Below, one piece after another: positions 8,064-17,137 of a stretch of 64,000 bases of DNA. Source of the stretch: UBA6059 sp040219045 (GTDB lineage: Bacteria > Bacteroidota > Bacteroidia > Cytophagales > Cyclobacteriaceae). Under the pieces are notes generated by a model. That model had not been told where the DNA came from and made no database searches. It saw only the letters and a program-made list of their open reading frames with translations. Positions within the stretch are counted from its first letter, which is position 1; each line of letters opens with the position of its first letter. The stretch covers positions 3,224,001-3,288,000 of the forward strand of contig OZ245881.1 of NCBI GenBank assembly GCA_965229505.1, in the 5' to 3' direction. A program made the translations under genes and the position numbers.

Positions 8064-8822
8064 TCAGAGCAAAGTTCTGAGGTACGAGGCAAGCTTTTGT
8101 GTGGTGAAATCTTCACTCTTTGTCAGTGGCATCACGCCAATTATGCTCTCTCTATTGATCGTACCATAGATATGAGGAAACAGCTCACCAGTGGCCGCAC
8201 TGGCCTCATATTTGATCGGGCTGGACAGCTTCAATGCATCAATCATCAATATCACGAGGTTGTTTTGCCCGTGATAATAGTGATCGAGGACCCCACCGAT
8301 CTGATAGTCCTCACTAGCGTGAATAAACTTTTCAGAGGTGAGCGACGGATCCTGATAACTCTGATTTCCAAGTTGTTCCTGCCAGGATGGAGCGGTAGCT
8401 ATGTGGTAAATCATCTTCTGCTTTACGCCCATCTGCTGTTGGTTGAAAAACCTGGCGAAGTTTTGAAGGTTTTGAGCCTTATCAGGAATTGGGAAAGACA
8501 GACTATTGCTGTTTTGGGTCACTATGAGCATCCACGAGCCTAGCCAACCGTAGTAAAAAGAGAGCCCTGCTCCCAGTAGTGCGATCAGCACGGGCCATGG
8601 TGAGTAGAGGTTGTGCCAGATCATTAATAGGCAAAAAGCCGCCACCATTCCTCCGAAAATGACCAATCCTCCATACTTCTTGTGCTCTAATGTGATCTTG
8701 GTTCGATAGCGCAGAAGCGTTCTGTGTATTGAGCCTTTGTAGATTACTACGAGCGCCCTTTGGTCAAAGTAGACCTTGTTTTGAGGATCGTTTTCTTGAT
8801 AAAGGAAGCACTCTGCGATCAA
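8064..8822 (-). CDS. membrane protein with C-terminal DUF952 domain
   Basis: 252 residues in two parts. The N-terminal part has a soluble stretch (1-50), then two adjacent hydrophobic helices (about 51-72 and 77-100). The C-terminal part (about 138-235) reads as DUF952: MIYHIATAPSWQEQ at its start, LTSEKFIHAS, a DLVILMID-like strand and a FPHIYGTINRESI ending. DUF952 proteins are normally about 110-residue stand-alone cytosolic proteins of unknown chemistry related to a mono-ADP-ribosyltransferase-like fold. Here the domain is tethered to the membrane. It is followed 10 bp downstream by nothing on its own strand and preceded by phzF (11-bp gap), so it is probably co-transcribed with phzF. Confidence 0.7.
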   Translation of the reverse strand: MIAECFLYQENDPQNKVYFDQRALVVIYKGSIHRTLLRYRTKITLEHKKYGGLVIFGGMVAAFCLLMIWHNLYSPWPVLIALLGAGLSFYYGWLGSWMLIVTQNSNSLSFPIPDKAQNLQNFARFFNQQQMGVKQKMIYHIATAPSWQEQLGNQSYQDPSLTSEKFIHASEDYQIGGVLDHYYHGQNNLVILMIDALKLSSPIKYEASAATGELFPHIYGTINRESIIGVMPLTKSEDFTTQKLASYLRTLL

Positions 8823-8832
8823 AATTCAGGCT

Positions 8833-9741
8833 TTAGTCTAAATAAATCTCTCCCTTACCAATAATGACACAATGGCCACCTACTTCGACTTTGGAGATTT
8901 CATTGTCTTGTTTGGTAATGCCCAGATAGAGTAGGCTCTTTCTACCCATCTCATAACCTTGCTCACTTACGATCTTTGTTTTTATACCACTCGAGATGAT
9001 GCCGTGCTTGACCAGATACGCGCCGAGCGGGCCATTGGCAGAGCCTGTGGCGGCATCTTCGAGGATTCCCGTGTCAGGGGCAAACATGCGGCCATGGACA
9101 TCATTGTTGTCGACTGTCTCCAGCGTGTAGGCATAGACGAACCCAGGATCCAATTCTTGTCTTATTCGTTTCCAAACATCCACCCTAAAATCAATTCGCT
9201 GAACAGCGGCCAAAGTTTTAACAGGTACGATCAGATAGGGCACGCCACAACTGACCGTCTGGATAGGTGAGAAGGTATCAATATCATCAGGGGACAGACT
9301 CAGTAGCTCTGCCCAGAGTTCAGCTGAGCCGACAGGTTCTGAAAAAGTTGGATTAGGCTGAGTCATGGTCACAAGACCGGGGACACCTTCATTCACCGAT
9401 AGGTCGACAGGTATCAAGCCCACTTTCTCCTCAAGTCTCATTGTAAACTGACTTGCCGATTCGTCAAAATTGACTTTACGCGCCATGATAAATGCCGTCC
9501 CAATCGTAGGATGGCCGGCCATCGGTAGCTCTTGCGCCGGAGTGAATATCCTCACCTTAAAATCATTCTCTCTCTTCTCTGGCGGAAATACGAATGTTGT
9601 TTCCGATAGGTTAAACTCCTTGGCTATCGGCTGCATCATGTACTCTGGAATGCCACGGGCGTCCGGAAACACGGCAAGTTGGTTGCCGCCATGCCTGGTG
9701 TCAGTAAATACATCCAGCAAAAAGTATTGAGCTCTTCTCAT
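8833..9741 (-). CDS. PhzF family isomerase
   Basis: A 302-residue diaminopimelate-epimerase-fold protein. Family marks are QYFLLDVFTDTRHGGNQLAV at the N terminus, LSETTFVFPP with the conserved Glu, ELPMAGHPTIGTAF, and the second-lobe glycine loop EDAATGSANGPLGAYLV. PhzF proteins isomerise substrates by proton shifts. In phenazine producers they act on a dihydro-hydroxyanthranilate. No phenazine genes surround this copy, so it belongs to the broad group of unknown substrate. The length is standard. It probably shares a transcript with the DUF952 membrane protein 10 bp downstream. Confidence 0.9.
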   Translation of the reverse strand: MRRAQYFLLDVFTDTRHGGNQLAVFPDARGIPEYMMQPIAKEFNLSETTFVFPPEKRENDFKVRIFTPAQELPMAGHPTIGTAFIMARKVNFDESASQFTMRLEEKVGLIPVDLSVNEGVPGLVTMTQPNPTFSEPVGSAELWAELLSLSPDDIDTFSPIQTVSCGVPYLIVPVKTLAAVQRIDFRVDVWKRIRQELDPGFVYAYTLETVDNNDVHGRMFAPDTGILEDAATGSANGPLGAYLVKHGIISSGIKTKIVSEQGYEMGRKSLLYLGITKQDNEISKVEVGGHCVIIGKGEIYLD

Positions 9742-9791
9742 TTAGTCTAAAGAATGATTGGGATTAAAATTAGTGAAACAACAGTAATCAA

Positions 9792-10649
9792 CTACCCGGC
9801 AAAGGCCCCATTTAGGAATTGAATTGTTTTATCCACTAAAAGCTGAGAATGTTCTGGCAAAGTAGATTCGGTCATTGGATGCTTACCCCCAAAGGTATGA
9901 CCCGCGTCATCAATCGTCTCAAACTTCATTTCCTGATTCCACAGACTTGCCATCATGCCCTCCTCGTAGTTGATTGCTTCATCCTCATCCCCATGTACGA
10001 TGAGCAGCGGCTTAGTGATGGACCTGATGGCCCTGGGGATATTAAGTCTGTCACGATTGTCCAGATAATCTTGTACCATTTGATAATCCAGGGGCATTTG
10101 CTGCCCGGTTCGCGCATTCTCGACATACTTGACTTTCTGCTCCTTCCATTCTTCCCGCACATTTTTTGGCCATCGACTGTCGATATCATAGATGGGCGCC
10201 CATGCTACAGTAGCCTGAATGCGGCTATCTTCATTTGACTTTATGAGTGCCACAGCGCCACCTTTGCTATGACCTATTAATATCAACTTTTCCGGATCAA
10301 TCTGGTCTGCGTATTCAAATTGAGGGGCTAGAGTATGATTGATAATGACCTCAAGATCGGAGAGTTCTTTGCTGTAGTTGTTTTGGCTGAAAGCGTCCAG
10401 GTCTCCAAAATTGCCGGGATCATTCACGGTAGTGCCATTGTGGGAGAAATTGAATTTTAAAAACGCATAGCCACGACTTGCAAAATATTTGGCAATCAGA
10501 TCCCAATGCCCCCAATCTTTAAATCCTTTAAATCCATGACAAAATATTATGATTGGTTTTCTTTCGGAAGTCTCTGTGTAAGAAAGGTCGGCAAGCATGG
10601 TTCGGCCGTGATCCGGATGAATTATAGGGATATTTCTAATCATTTTCAT
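9792..10649 (-). CDS. alpha/beta hydrolase (dienelactone hydrolase/prolyl peptidase-like)
   Basis: A 285-residue alpha/beta hydrolase. The oxyanion segment is IIFCHGFKGFKDWGHWD, the nucleophile elbow is GHSKGG at about residue 127, an Asp sits in LLIVHGDEDEAI and the catalytic His in DDAGHTFGGKHP. The substrate is unknown. It has no signal peptide, so it should be cytosolic. It is divergent from the polyprenyl synthase gene with 98 bp between the starts. Confidence 0.85.
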   Translation of the reverse strand: MKMIRNIPIIHPDHGRTMLADLSYTETSERKPIIIFCHGFKGFKDWGHWDLIAKYFASRGYAFLKFNFSHNGTTVNDPGNFGDLDAFSQNNYSKELSDLEVIINHTLAPQFEYADQIDPEKLILIGHSKGGAVALIKSNEDSRIQATVAWAPIYDIDSRWPKNVREEWKEQKVKYVENARTGQQMPLDYQMVQDYLDNRDRLNIPRAIRSITKPLLIVHGDEDEAINYEEGMMASLWNQEMKFETIDDAGHTFGGKHPMTESTLPEHSQLLVDKTIQFLNGAFAG

Positions 10650-10703
10650 AATACAGTGCGTTGAAGCATTGAAATATAAAGACCGTCCTTAAAGGTAAGC
10701 AGG

Positions 10704-10734
10704 TTTGTAATGCTAACTATCCGTATTAATATTG
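10704..10734 (+). promoter_or_regulatory. promoter of the polyprenyl diphosphate synthase gene
   Basis: TTTG (10704-10707), 19 bases, then TAATATTG (10727-10734). This fits the Bacteroidota pattern TTTG-N19-21-TAnnTTTG with one mismatch in the -7 box. The ATG follows 13 bases later, so the leader would be very short. Confidence 0.5.
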
Positions 10735-10747
10735 TAGCTCCGCACGA

Positions 10748-11722
10748 ATGTCCAGAAGCATAGATGATATAAAGGCACCCATCTCTAAGGAAATGGTGGA
10801 TTTCGAGAAGAAATTCCGCCAATCTATGAAGAGTAAGGTACTACTCCTGGACACTATCATGAGCTATATAGTGAAACGAAAAGGTAAGCAGATGCGGCCT
10901 ATGTTCGTTTTCCTAAGTGCCGGCACTTGTGGTGAGATCTCAGAAGCGACCCATCGTGGAGCGGCACTGATAGAGCTGTTGCACACAGCAAGCCTTGTAC
11001 ACGATGATGTGGTAGACGATGCTTCCTACCGCCGGGGGTTTTTCTCCATCAACGCGCTATGGAAAAATAAGATTGCAGTACTGGTTGGTGACTTCTTGCT
11101 CTCAAGAGGCTTGCTATTGTCTGTAGAGCACCAGGACTTTGAGATGCTGGGGATAGTGTCTGAGGCGATGAAGGAGATGAGCGAGGGGGAGCTTCTCCAA
11201 ATGGAAAAGGCTCGTAAGCTGGACATCACCGAAGAGGTCTATTACAATATCATATGGCAAAAAACCGCCAGTCTAATAGCCTCCTGCTGCAAGATAGGTG
11301 CATCAAGCGTAGGTTGTGACAAAGAGGTGGTTGATCAGATGGGAGAGTTTGGTCACAATATAGGAATGGCTTTCCAGATCAAAGATGATCTTTTCGATTA
11401 CGGAGATGCTGAGATAGGCAAGCCGCTAGGCATAGATATCAAAGAGAAAAAGCTGACGCTACCGCTGATTTATGCTTTGAATAATGCCTCCAGGTCCGAT
11501 CGTAAACTCATCCTTCGGACAATAAAAAAGGACTCAGATAATCCCAAAAAAGTAGTAGAGGTGATCGACTTTGTAAAGCACTCCGGAGGTCTCGATTATG
11601 CTAAGTCGGTGATGGAGAAGTACTATGCGAGGGCTATGGAAATTCTAGACAAGCTTCCGGATACTGTGTACAAGGAGTCTCTGGGAGAGCTGGTCAGGTA
11701 TACTATCGACCGAACTAAATAG
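10748..11722 (+). CDS. ispB: trans-polyprenyl diphosphate synthase
   Basis: 324 residues. It elongates farnesyl diphosphate with isopentenyl diphosphate to a long all-trans chain, probably the side chain of menaquinone in this phylum. The first Asp-rich motif is LVHDDVVDDASYRRG (about residues 80-94) and the second is FQIKDDLFDYGDAEIGKP (about 210). GKQMRPMFVF is the substrate-binding segment near residue 48. Chain length (octa-, hepta- or nonaprenyl) cannot be fixed from these motifs. Single gene, convergent with the TlpA lipoprotein. Confidence 0.9.
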   Translation: MSRSIDDIKAPISKEMVDFEKKFRQSMKSKVLLLDTIMSYIVKRKGKQMRPMFVFLSAGTCGEISEATHRGAALIELLHTASLVHDDVVDDASYRRGFFSINALWKNKIAVLVGDFLLSRGLLLSVEHQDFEMLGIVSEAMKEMSEGELLQMEKARKLDITEEVYYNIIWQKTASLIASCCKIGASSVGCDKEVVDQMGEFGHNIGMAFQIKDDLFDYGDAEIGKPLGIDIKEKKLTLPLIYALNNASRSDRKLILRTIKKDSDNPKKVVEVIDFVKHSGGLDYAKSVMEKYYARAMEILDKLPDTVYKESLGELVRYTIDRTK

Positions 11723-11753
11723 CACCTGGGGTCAATTGCACTCCCTCAAATTG

Positions 11754-13013
11754 TTATGATTTCTCGTCTATCAATTCTTGAGTGAAAGCCTCAAACTCCT
11801 TAACGAATTCCTTATAGTAGTGTCCGGTACCAGGCCCGCTGAATCCGGTATGGATTTTTCTGACTTCACCTTTTCTGTCAATAAAGATTAAAGTAGGATA
11901 AGACAGTACGTGGTTGAGCATAGGAAGCGTCTTAGCTGCTTCTTCCTTGTCGGAAGTGCCCGCCACTAATAGGTCATATTTGATACCCAGCCTGTCTTTG
12001 ACTTTTGTGAGCCGCTTCACTGCGTACTCAAAATCATCCTTGACTTCATAAGAAAGGCCGATGATCTCCACACCCTTGTCTTTATTCTTCTCATGCCAAT
12101 CGATCAGGAACCTAGACTCGTCCATGCAGTTTGGGCACCAGGTTCCAAAAATCTGTACCAGTACTACTTTGTCTTGATATTTCTCATCTTCGAGAGAGAC
12201 CAGGTCGCCATTCATATCCGGAAAGCTGAAAGACAACCCATCGTATTCATCTTTGATGTAAGTCAGGTCATTGGCATTGGTCAGGGTAGCATTGGCATTC
12301 TTGTTTGCAACCCATGTTTCATGCGTATCCCGACCATTCCAAAAATGGCCATTGACAATGCTATCATGCTTAAGCATTCCCTTGAACAGAAAGAGGTGAT
12401 TACCATCAAACGTACTCATCGATAGGTTATCCCCATCCAGTTTTCCTTCGATGAAGCGATAGTCTCCGGTTTCTGTAAGGAAAGTACCAGTGATCTGATC
12501 CCTCTGCTGCTCAAATTCCCCAACAGCTGGGTATGGTTTTCCATCTCCAGTGACGAAAGTCACCTCCCATCTGCCCGACATGTCAATCACAGGCTCGCTG
12601 CTGGATTTTTCAAACCGAAAGTCTTGTCCGTACTTGGCCTTGAAGGGGAGAATAAACCCATCAACATAGCGCTTGTTGTAATATCCGACCAAAGAATCAC
12701 CCTTTTGCTTTACTACAATTTCGGTATCGAAGATGTGCATGTTAAACCTGATCGAATCATCAAAGAACTCAATTTCGTCAACAGTGATTTTCTCAGTTGC
12801 ATTGATGATTTTCATTTGAAGGGTTGGTCCGGCACCCAATAGTTCGAAGTTGAAGGGCATCTCTTCTCCCTGCTCTAATATCACTCCCCTCCATATACCT
12901 GTCCGGGGAGAGTTGACATCATTTGAGTCATTGGATTTAGGGCTTTCACAACCTCCAAAAATGACCATTGTAAACAGTAAACTAATAGCAAGAAAGGTGT
13001 CCTTCAAATTCAT
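11754..13013 (-). CDS. TlpA-family thiol-disulfide oxidoreductase lipoprotein
   Basis: 419 residues. The type II signal peptide ends in VIFGGC (Cys near residue 22), so the mature protein is a lipoprotein. The middle (about 35-245) is beta-rich with repeated strands (RGVILEQGEEMPFNF, GRWEVTFVTGDG), DUF4369-like in character. The C-terminal thioredoxin domain (about 265-415) holds the redox motif WCPNCMDE at about residue 296 and the cis-Pro strand SYPTLIFID. Expected role: periplasmic or outer-membrane-facing thiol exchange, for example cytochrome c maturation or stress repair. It is transcribed away from mraZ. Confidence 0.88.
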   Translation of the reverse strand: MNLKDTFLAISLLFTMVIFGGCESPKSNDSNDVNSPRTGIWRGVILEQGEEMPFNFELLGAGPTLQMKIINATEKITVDEIEFFDDSIRFNMHIFDTEIVVKQKGDSLVGYYNKRYVDGFILPFKAKYGQDFRFEKSSSEPVIDMSGRWEVTFVTGDGKPYPAVGEFEQQRDQITGTFLTETGDYRFIEGKLDGDNLSMSTFDGNHLFLFKGMLKHDSIVNGHFWNGRDTHETWVANKNANATLTNANDLTYIKDEYDGLSFSFPDMNGDLVSLEDEKYQDKVVLVQIFGTWCPNCMDESRFLIDWHEKNKDKGVEIIGLSYEVKDDFEYAVKRLTKVKDRLGIKYDLLVAGTSDKEEAAKTLPMLNHVLSYPTLIFIDRKGEVRKIHTGFSGPGTGHYYKEFVKEFEAFTQELIDEKS

Positions 13014-13233
13014 AATGAGCGTAACGATCTAGCCTTGAAATGGTTAGGCTATCCATCAAATAGTCAAATTCAAGACAGATGGAGAGGTTGTAGGTAAAAT
13101 TACTCCCACTTTCTACCACTTCCTGTTTTTACATCCTGAACGGCATATTCTGTTTGTTTTTGGCCAATATAGGTAGAATTGATCGTCGGGTATGTCTGCT
13201 GTTTAATCGAAAAAATGCAATTTTTGGCAAAAT

Positions 13234-13258
13234 GTGAGGTTAAGTGGGGGGATGTGGT
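13234..13258 (+). promoter_or_regulatory. MraZ operator: three GTG boxes at 10-bp spacing
   Basis: GTGAG (13234), GTGGG (13244) and GTGGT (13254) are direct repeats spaced exactly 10 bp, one helical turn, 61 bp upstream of mraZ. Known MraZ operators are tandem GTGGG-type boxes at 10-bp pitch in front of mraZ (E. coli, Mycoplasma). The third box lies where the -33 element would be for the TAnnTTTG box at 13280, so binding would block RNA polymerase. The 13014-13318 interval otherwise contains only AT-rich sequence. Confidence 0.7.
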
Positions 13259-13279
13259 AGGAAATGTCATCCTTTTTAA

Positions 13280-13287
13280 TACATTTG
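13280..13287 (+). promoter_or_regulatory. -7 element of the dcw promoter
   Basis: TACATTTG matches TAnnTTTG, 31 bp before the mraZ ATG. The region 19-21 bp upstream carries the third MraZ box rather than a TTTG element, consistent with a regulated promoter. Confidence 0.5.
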
Positions 13288-13318
13288 TGAAGGTGGTTTA
13301 TATTTTTCAAGGCTCAAT

Positions 13319-13762
13319 ATGGCTTTTTTTACAAGCGAGTATGAGTGTAAGCTAGATGCTAAGGGTAGGTTGGTTTTACCTTCTAAGATTAAGACCAATC
13401 TGCCCGAAGCTTCTGCTAATGGTCTCGTCCTTAGAAAAGGGTTCGAGCCACATTTGATTATATATCCGCTGACTGAGTACAAGAAAATTCATAGTAAGAT
13501 TTCTGCGCTCAGTGAATTCAATCCACAGCAGCGGATGCTCAAGCGAAACTTCTTTCGCGACATAGCGCAGGTGGATCTGGATACAACAGGAAGGTTTTTG
13601 ATACCCAAAACGATGCTACAGCATAGCAAGCTTGAAAAAACGGCTATCGTAATCGGGATGGGTAACATTATAGAAATATGGAATCCGGAAGTCTATAAAG
13701 ACTATCTGATCAATGATCAAGAAGAGTATTCGGCGCTAGCGCAGAAGTATCTCGATTCGTAG
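13319..13762 (+). CDS. mraZ: transcriptional regulator MraZ
   Basis: 147 residues, two SpoVT/AbrB-type half-domains, each with a D-x-x-G-R signature: LDAKGRLVLPSKI near the N terminus and LDTTGRFLIPKTM in the second half. MraZ forms a ring that binds tandem GTGGG boxes and controls its own dcw operon. The matching operator sits just upstream. It is the first gene of the cluster, 2 bp from rsmH. Confidence 0.95.
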   Translation: MAFFTSEYECKLDAKGRLVLPSKIKTNLPEASANGLVLRKGFEPHLIIYPLTEYKKIHSKISALSEFNPQQRMLKRNFFRDIAQVDLDTTGRFLIPKTMLQHSKLEKTAIVIGMGNIIEIWNPEVYKDYLINDQEEYSALAQKYLDS

Positions 13763-13764
13763 AG

Positions 13765-14667
13765 ATGAGCTACCACCGACCAGTGATGCTCAACGAATGT
13801 CTGGAAGGACTGAATATTGATGAGAAGGGAATCTACGTGGATCTCACCTTTGGGGGTGGGGGGCACAGCCAGGCTATTTTGGAGAGACTTGATGGGGGGA
13901 GATTATTGGGATTTGACCAGGACAGTGATGCTGCGGTCAATGCTGATAGGTTCCCTGAACGTTCTTTTACATTCATAGCTGCCAATTTCAGACATCTTAA
14001 GAAGTACTTAAGGCTTCACGGGATCACTACCGTCAATGGAATACTGGTCGATCTGGGAGTTTCTTCTCATCAGATAGATGCTGCAGAGCGAGGTTTTTCT
14101 ACACGTTTCGATGCTGAGCTCGACATGCGGATGAATCAGGGAGCAAGCCTATCGGCAAAAGAGGTGTTGAACGAATACGATGAAGGCGCACTGCATCGGA
14201 TGTTTGGCATCTATGGCGAGGTGAAGAATGCAAGGACACTTGCTTCGGCAATAGTGAGTAGCAGGGTGAATCGATCCTTGGATCGCGTAGGGCAGTTTAT
14301 CGAATTGCTGAAGCCGATAGCGCCGAGAGGCCGGGAGTTTAAGTATTACGCCCAGGTCTTTCAGGCCATCAGGATAGAGGTCAATGAAGAAATGAAGGCG
14401 CTCGAAGAGATGCTGATGCAGACGGCAGAAGTGCTCAATGAAGGAGGCCGATTAGTGATAATGTCATATCATTCTTTGGAAGATCGAATGGTCAAAAATT
14501 TTATGAATAAAGGAAAGCTGCATGGCGAGGTAGAGCGGGATCTGTATGGAAATATGATTCGCGACATGCGGCAAATAACCAGAAAACCAATAATAGCGTC
14601 TGCGGAGGAGATTGCAGAGAACAATCGAGCTCGCAGCGCAAAACTGAGAATAGCAGAAAGGATATAG
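13765..14667 (+). CDS. rsmH: 16S rRNA m4C1402 methyltransferase RsmH
   Basis: 300 residues. It methylates N4 of C1402 in 16S rRNA using S-adenosylmethionine. It has the MSYHRPVML start, the SAM loop DLTFGGGGHSQAIL, GILVDLGVSSHQID, GFSTRFDAELDMRM, and the C-terminal VIMSYHSLEDRMVK followed by KPIIAS. Standard size and position, second in the cluster after mraZ. Confidence 0.96.
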   Translation: MSYHRPVMLNECLEGLNIDEKGIYVDLTFGGGGHSQAILERLDGGRLLGFDQDSDAAVNADRFPERSFTFIAANFRHLKKYLRLHGITTVNGILVDLGVSSHQIDAAERGFSTRFDAELDMRMNQGASLSAKEVLNEYDEGALHRMFGIYGEVKNARTLASAIVSSRVNRSLDRVGQFIELLKPIAPRGREFKYYAQVFQAIRIEVNEEMKALEEMLMQTAEVLNEGGRLVIMSYHSLEDRMVKNFMNKGKLHGEVERDLYGNMIRDMRQITRKPIIASAEEIAENNRARSAKLRIAERI

Positions 14668-14669
14668 CC

Positions 14670-15041
14670 ATGGCAGCAAATACTTACAAACTTGGGAATG
14701 CCTCTGAGGCCCGACGTGGTGGTATTTTTGGGCTGCTCGACAATATCGTCAACATCAACGCCCTCTTCAAAGAAGGTGTGCCCGTACACATCCTACCCCA
14801 CCTCATCTTCCTTACAGCCTTAGGTATCTTCTATATCGGCAACCGCCACTACACCGAGAAGACAATACGAAAAATCAATGCTCTTGAGATCCAGACGGAA
14901 GACCTCAGAGCAGACTTCACTACGCTGAAGTCAGAATACATGTATGCTACCAAACAGTCTGAGGTTGCTAAGCAAGCACAGAAACTCGGCTTAAAAGTAT
15001 TGGTTGATCCCCCCACCAAAATCATCGTACCCAAGGAATGA
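14670..15041 (+). CDS. ftsL: FtsL-like divisome protein
   Basis: 123 residues, bitopic. The cytoplasmic N terminus (about 1-42) is followed by one membrane helix (about 43-60, ILPHLIFLTALGIFYIGN) and a periplasmic heptad-rich coiled coil (about 62-105), ending LVDPPTKIIVPKE. Topology, size and the slot between rsmH and ftsI identify it as the FtsL equivalent. Sequence similarity to proteobacterial FtsL is low, as expected for Bacteroidota. The stop overlaps the ftsI start by 4 bases. Confidence 0.8.
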   Translation: MAANTYKLGNASEARRGGIFGLLDNIVNINALFKEGVPVHILPHLIFLTALGIFYIGNRHYTEKTIRKINALEIQTEDLRADFTTLKSEYMYATKQSEVAKQAQKLGLKVLVDPPTKIIVPKE

Positions 15042-17137
15042 GTGTCAAGAAATCCATATTGATACGGGTCAGATTGGCATTCCTTTTCATTGCCATTTTC
15101 GGTGCAGTAGTTCTGTATCGAATTTTTGATTTACAGGTGAATCAAGGAGAGAGGTGGCGTGATCTTGCGGATAAGATCGGTCTGAAGTACATGACCGTCA
15201 AAGCCACACGCGGCAATATCTACTCTGACAATGGTAGTCTCCTGGCGACATCACTGCCTTTTTATAACGTAGCGATTGATCCATCGATAGCGAGCGATCG
15301 GCTTTTTCAATCTGGTATTGATTCGCTATCGCAATTGCTGGCCGGTCATTTCAAGAACAGGTCAGCAAAGGAGTATCAGCGCAGAATTACTGATGCACGT
15401 GTTTCCGGTAGGCGCTACATGGTGCTCAATCGGGATGAGATCGACTATCAGACCAAAAAAGAGATGACCACTTGGCCGATCTTCAGAGAAGGCAGAATGA
15501 AAGGTGGGGTGATATTCGAGAAGGTGAACAAGCGGTTCCGACCCTTTTCTTATTTGGGATACCGCACCATCGGCATGGTCAATGATGACAATCGAGGCGT
15601 AGTGGGCCTTGAGTATTCTTTTAATAAATATCTCGCCGGGAGAAACGGTGAATCGCTATTTCAGAAAATGTCCGGTGGCGGGTGGAGACCGGTGTATGAT
15701 GGTACTGAGATCCGACCGGAGGATGGGCTGGATATTGTTACCACAATAGACATCAACCTGCAGGACGTAACGGAGCTGGCACTGCTGGCAGCACTGGAGA
15801 AGCATCAGGCGGACTATGGTACCGTGGTGGTCATGGAAGTGGCCACTGGAGAGATCAAAGCAATCTCGAACCTCAGTAAGAATGAGGATGGAAAATATTG
15901 GGAGCGATACAATTATGCGGTCGGTGGACAGGGCTCACGCGAGCCCGGCTCGACCTTCAAGTTGGCCAGTATTATCGCACTTCTCGAGAACAGCAAGGTA
16001 CAACTGTCCGATACCGTTGATACCGGAAATGGAGCGTACAACTTCTATGATGAAGTGATGAGAGACCACAAGCCGGGTGGTTATGGCAAAATCACAGTCA
16101 AGGAAGTATTTGAGAAGTCCTCCAATATTGGCATTGCCAAATTGGTCACTGAGGAATTCGGTGCTGACCCAAATAGATTTGTTGATTATATCAACAAGAT
16201 AGGGCTGGCCGATCCCCTTGGATTCCAGATGATCGGAGAGGGTAAGCCATATATTAAGACGCCTCAGGATTCTACGTGGAGCGGCATTACACTACCGTGG
16301 ATGTCTCACGGTTACGAGCTCAAGCTCACTCCGCTTCATACCCTCACCTTGTACAATGCGGTCGCCAACAATGGCAAGATGATCCAGCCGATCATTGTGA
16401 AAAGTGTGCAGCGTGCGGACAAGCGAATTGAGGAGTTTGAGGCAAAGATCCTGAATGAACAAATCTGCTCTAAAGAGACACTCCGGGAGGTAAAACTGCT
16501 ACTCGAAGGTGTTGTGGAGCGTGGTACTGCAGCCAATATCAATGACAGCTACTACCGCATTGCCGGAAAGACCGGTACGGCTAAGAAGGTAGTCAATGGC
16601 AGGTATACCAATAGCTACTACACGTCATTCGCGGGTTACTTCCCGGCTGAGGCACCCAAGTACAGCTGCATCGTAGTGATCGACAACCCAAAGGGCTACC
16701 AGATTTACGGTAGTGATGTCGCAGCGCCAGTATTCAAAGCCATTGCTGATAAGATCTACACGCTTGATCTGGAGCTGCAGGATGAAGAACTGGAGGGCGT
16801 CTATCAAGCCGGAATATTCCCAGTAGTCCGCTCCGGACAGCAGGAAGACCTGAGTATGATCCTCCATGAATTTGGCATCTCCAATCACTCGACCAATGGA
16901 TCGGATTGGGTGAAGGCCCGCATCAACAACAACGCGATTCAGTGGAGCCCAAACAGTATCAAGAATAACCTAATGCCTGATGTGCGCGGTATGACGCTGC
17001 GAGACGCGGTTTTCCTACTGGAAAATAAGGGGCTGGAAGTCACAATACAAGGTAAAGGCAGGGTCACTGATCAGTCGATCTGGCCCGGGAGTAATATTGA
17101 ACAACAAAACAAGATTGTGCTCACGCTCGGTTCATGA
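15038..17137 (+). CDS. ftsI: septal peptidoglycan transpeptidase FtsI (PBP3) with PASTA domain
   Basis: 699 residues. One N-terminal membrane anchor (about 8-28) precedes a dimerisation domain (about 50-200, starting ATRGNIYSDNGSLLATSLPF) and a transpeptidase domain (about 240-560) with SxxK in EPGSTFKLAS, SxN in EKSSNIG and KTG in AGKTGTAKK. A single C-terminal PASTA domain (about 645-699) begins MPDVRGMTLRDAVFLLEN. It crosslinks septal peptidoglycan together with FtsW, encoded downstream. It overlaps ftsL and murE by 4 bases on each side. Confidence 0.95.
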   Translation: MSVKKSILIRVRLAFLFIAIFGAVVLYRIFDLQVNQGERWRDLADKIGLKYMTVKATRGNIYSDNGSLLATSLPFYNVAIDPSIASDRLFQSGIDSLSQLLAGHFKNRSAKEYQRRITDARVSGRRYMVLNRDEIDYQTKKEMTTWPIFREGRMKGGVIFEKVNKRFRPFSYLGYRTIGMVNDDNRGVVGLEYSFNKYLAGRNGESLFQKMSGGGWRPVYDGTEIRPEDGLDIVTTIDINLQDVTELALLAALEKHQADYGTVVVMEVATGEIKAISNLSKNEDGKYWERYNYAVGGQGSREPGSTFKLASIIALLENSKVQLSDTVDTGNGAYNFYDEVMRDHKPGGYGKITVKEVFEKSSNIGIAKLVTEEFGADPNRFVDYINKIGLADPLGFQMIGEGKPYIKTPQDSTWSGITLPWMSHGYELKLTPLHTLTLYNAVANNGKMIQPIIVKSVQRADKRIEEFEAKILNEQICSKETLREVKLLLEGVVERGTAANINDSYYRIAGKTGTAKKVVNGRYTNSYYTSFAGYFPAEAPKYSCIVVIDNPKGYQIYGSDVAAPVFKAIADKIYTLDLELQDEELEGVYQAGIFPVVRSGQQEDLSMILHEFGISNHSTNGSDWVKARINNNAIQWSPNSIKNNLMPDVRGMTLRDAVFLLENKGLEVTIQGKGRVTDQSIWPGSNIEQQNKIVLTLGS

